From contig NZ_CP025116.1 in NCBI RefSeq assembly GCF_002831625.1, forward strand, positions 2,347,501-2,411,500: a stretch of DNA of 64,000 nucleotides, given 5' to 3'. The stretch is from Nonlabens sp. MB-3u-79. GTDB taxonomy: Bacteria; Bacteroidota; Bacteroidia; Flavobacteriales; Flavobacteriaceae. Below the pieces are notes generated by a model. The model was not told the origin of the DNA and ran no database searches. It worked only from the letters and a program-made list of their open reading frames with translations. Both the position numbers and the translations under genes were made by a program. Shown here one piece after another: positions 62,206 to 64,000 of the stretch; positions within the stretch are counted from its first letter, which is position 1; each line of letters opens with the position of its first letter.

Positions 62206-63144
62206 GTGAAACTCCCTAAAACATACCAACTTTCTGAAATAGCTGCAATTATCAATTGTGACTATGTGGGTGAAGCCTCTTTTCCTGTTTTGGGAATGAA
62301 TGAAATTCATGTGGTGACCCCAGGCGATATTGTTTTTGTGGATCACCCTAAATACTATGATAAGGCATTGCAAAGTGCCGCTACCATTGTGTTGATTAAT
62401 AAACAAGTAGATTGCCCAAAAGGCAAGGCCTTACTTATTTCAGAAGATCCATTTAGAGATTTTAATAAGCTTACACAGTATTTTGTTCCTTTTTCCGCTT
62501 TCGCGAAAGCGCAACTTCCCAAAAGCATTGGAGAACACTCACACATTCATCCCAGCGCTACAATAGGTAGGGATGTAGAAATAGGAGATCATACGATTAT
62601 CCATGCAAATGTGACTATAGGTGATCGCTCTGTTATAGGTGATCATGTGATCATTAATGCAGGAGTAGTCTTAGGAGGGGATGCTTTTTATTACAAACGC
62701 CGGCCAGATGGTTATGATAAATTATTAAGTAACGGTCGAGTGGTTATTGAGGATTATGTTGAACTAGGTGCTAATACCACTATTGACCGTGGTGTTACAG
62801 GAGATACTACAATAGGTTATGGAAGTAAACTTGATAACCAAGTGCAAATAGGACATGACACCGTTTTAGGTAAACACGTTCTTATTGCCAGTCAGACAGG
62901 TGTTGCAGGCTGTGTAGTGATAGAGGACGAAGTAACCATTTGGGGACAAGTAGGAATTACCAGCGGTGTAACAATAGGGAAGAAGGCAGTTATCTCTGCA
63001 AAGTCTGGAGTAAGTAAATCACTGGAAGGGAATAAAAGTTATTTTGGTATTCCTGCAGATGATTTTAGAAGTAAATACAAGGAAATAGCAGCTATAAAAC
63101 AAATTCCTGAAGCCTTAGAACTTCTTAAAAAATTGAATAAGTAA
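62206..63144 (+). CDS. Second LpxD-like N-acyltransferase
   Basis: 312 residues with a GTG start directly after the efp stop. Beta-helix hexapeptides (IGRDVEIGDHTIIHANVTIG, IDRGVTGDTTIGYGSKLDNQ, QIGHDTVLGKHVLIASQTGV with the catalytic His) and a C-terminal helix. A paralog of lpxD at 58430; it may be a true LpxD isoform with a different acyl donor or a related sugar N-acyltransferase. A palindrome copy encodes SAFAKAQ at about residue 98. Confidence 0.9.
   Translation: MKLPKTYQLSEIAAIINCDYVGEASFPVLGMNEIHVVTPGDIVFVDHPKYYDKALQSAATIVLINKQVDCPKGKALLISEDPFRDFNKLTQYFVPFSAFAKAQLPKSIGEHSHIHPSATIGRDVEIGDHTIIHANVTIGDRSVIGDHVIINAGVVLGGDAFYYKRRPDGYDKLLSNGRVVIEDYVELGANTTIDRGVTGDTTIGYGSKLDNQVQIGHDTVLGKHVLIASQTGVAGCVVIEDEVTIWGQVGITSGVTIGKKAVISAKSGVSKSLEGNKSYFGIPADDFRSKYKEIAAIKQIPEALELLKKLNK
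62496..62511. repeat. Iterated palindrome, copy 14
   Basis: Exact CGCTTTCGCGAAAGCG inside the second lpxD-like gene, read as AFAKA. Confidence 0.9.
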
Positions 63145-63234
63145 TAGTTAATAGTTTAACGAAAAGATAGAATTTTATTCTAGGTTAACATTTCATTCTT
63201 ACCTAGTTTAGCACTCCATTAAAAGCTTTTATAA

Positions 63235-63609
63235 ATGTCTGTTGCAGCAAAGAAAATAGTACAAAAATTTTTAGATTCTGACGTGTTTGTTAACGTTGAA
63301 GAGTTTGATCATTACATACATAAGGATCTTAAAATGCATTGGCATGCAAGCTCTGGGTATAGAGAGTTTAGTTACGATGATTATCACAGACTCAGTCAGT
63401 CTACAGCATCTTCCTATGAAAGTATGAGGTCTGAGGTGACGCATATGATCAGTGATAAGAAAGAAGTAGCAGCGAGATTTACAGTTTATGTAAGAACAAT
63501 TGAAAACCCAAGAGAAGAAATTCCTGTTGGCTATTTTGTTTCTATCTTTAAGTTAGAAGACGATAAAATAATAGAGGTGCACCAATCCAGTCACCCATCA
63601 CAAGGTTAA
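63235..63609 (+). CDS. NTF2/SnoaL-like small protein
   Basis: 124 residues forming one NTF2-like cone: AAKKIVQKFLDSDVFVNVEE, HKDLKMHWHASSGYREFSYD, EVAARFTVYVRTIENPREEI and FVSIFKLEDDKIIEVHQSSH. Such proteins bind small hydrophobic ligands or act as cyclases/isomerases; no ligand is suggested here. It lies between the lpx operon and sucD. Confidence 0.82.
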   Translation: MSVAAKKIVQKFLDSDVFVNVEEFDHYIHKDLKMHWHASSGYREFSYDDYHRLSQSTASSYESMRSEVTHMISDKKEVAARFTVYVRTIENPREEIPVGYFVSIFKLEDDKIIEVHQSSHPSQG

Positions 63610-63639
63610 ATTAAGAATACTCCATATAAATTATAAACA

Positions 63640-64000
63640 ATGAGCGTTTTAGTAAACAAAGATTCTAAAGTAATAGTACAAGGTTTTACTGGTAGTGAAG
63701 GTACCTTCCACGCAGGTCAAATGATCGACTACGGTACTAACGTAGTAGGTGGTGTTACCCCAGGAAAAGGTGGTCAAGAACATTTGGGAAAACCAGTTTT
63801 TAATACTGTTCAAGAAGCAGTAGATAAAGCAGGAGCCAATGTAACCATCATTTTTGTACCGCCAGCTTTTGCTGCAGATGCTATTAAAGAAGCTGCAGAT
63901 GCAGGTATCAAAGTAATCATTACCATTACAGAAGGTATTCCAGTTGCAGATATGGTTAAAACTGCAGACTATATTAAAGATATGGACTGTCGCCTAGTAG
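63640..64000 (+). CDS. sucD: Succinyl-CoA ligase alpha subunit, partial (3' end beyond window)
   Basis: The first 120 codons are visible, starting [20 protein letters not shown]. CoA-binding domain: [48 protein letters not shown] and [15 protein letters not shown]. Pairs with SucC (45796-46992) in the TCA cycle although the genes are about 17 kb apart. No promoter box was recognised; it could be read with the NTF2-like gene. Confidence 0.95.
   Translation, partial: MSVLVNKDSKVIVQGFTGSEGTFHAGQMIDYGTNVVGGVTPGKGGQEHLGKPVFNTVQEAVDKAGANVTIIFVPPAFAADAIKEAADAGIKVIITITEGIPVADMVKTADYIKDMDCRLV

Overview
The window is about 64 kb of an AT-rich chromosome from a member of the Flavobacteriaceae (Bacteroidota). 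Several signs agree: TAnnTTTG -7 promoter boxes, two giant proteins ending in type IX secretion (T9SS) sorting domains, a PorX-type regulator, an LpxC-FabZ fusion, DUF4290/DUF5683/DUF5916 proteins, and parAB followed by DUF5683, dapB and lepB. Genus is not determined; a marine Nonlabens/Dokdonia-like organism is a guess.

Layout. 1-7.9 kb: partial DUF5916 protein, msrA, folE, PAP2 phosphatase, tRNA-Arg, two lipoproteins, aroC. 8-13.3 kb: dicarboxylate/amino-acid symporter, an ATP-grasp / N-formylglutamate amidohydrolase / DUF1704 metallopeptidase operon, a PhnA-like protein. 13.5-23 kb: ABC permease, hisS, a 1785-residue T9SS cargo protein, a frameshifted LacI-family regulator, tRNA-Met. 23-30.8 kb: START-like protein, class IV aminotransferase, YqgE, HU, fmt-recQ-ATPase, DUF493, DUF4290, Dps. 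31-37 kb: minus-strand operon parA-parB-DUF5683-dapB-lepB-wbqC-DUF1853. 37-43.6 kb: glycosyltransferase and a second T9SS giant paralogous to the first. 43.7-52.3 kb: lysA, sucC, aroB, proline dehydrogenase, alanine dehydrogenase and small proteins. 52.3-55.0 kb: the peptide array. 55.2-64 kb: tsaE-porX, divergent HD hydrolase, then lpxD-lpxC/fabZ-lpxA-efp-lpxD2, an NTF2-like protein and the start of sucD.

The most striking feature is the array at 52348-55033. A 210-bp unit is repeated head to tail, and on the minus strand each unit encodes the same 53-residue peptide with a Sec-type signal sequence. There are 11 copies with identical protein sequence, a twelfth divergent copy at the promoter-proximal end, and a decayed thirteenth copy at the distal end just before a terminator. 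All differences among the 11 copies are synonymous. The twelfth copy differs only synonymously in the mature part but has four amino-acid changes in the signal peptide. This argues for selection on a secreted 31-residue peptide whose dosage is set by tandem amplification. I do not recognise its family.

A second system-scale signal is a palindrome with core GCTTTCGCGAAAGC. It occurs 14 times (12 exact, 2 one-base variants) across the window, in intergenic DNA and inside conserved genes in all three reading frames, in the manner of a highly iterated palindrome. Elsewhere the window is mostly housekeeping. PorX and the two T9SS cargo proteins link the window to type IX secretion, and the lpx cluster to outer-membrane lipid A synthesis.
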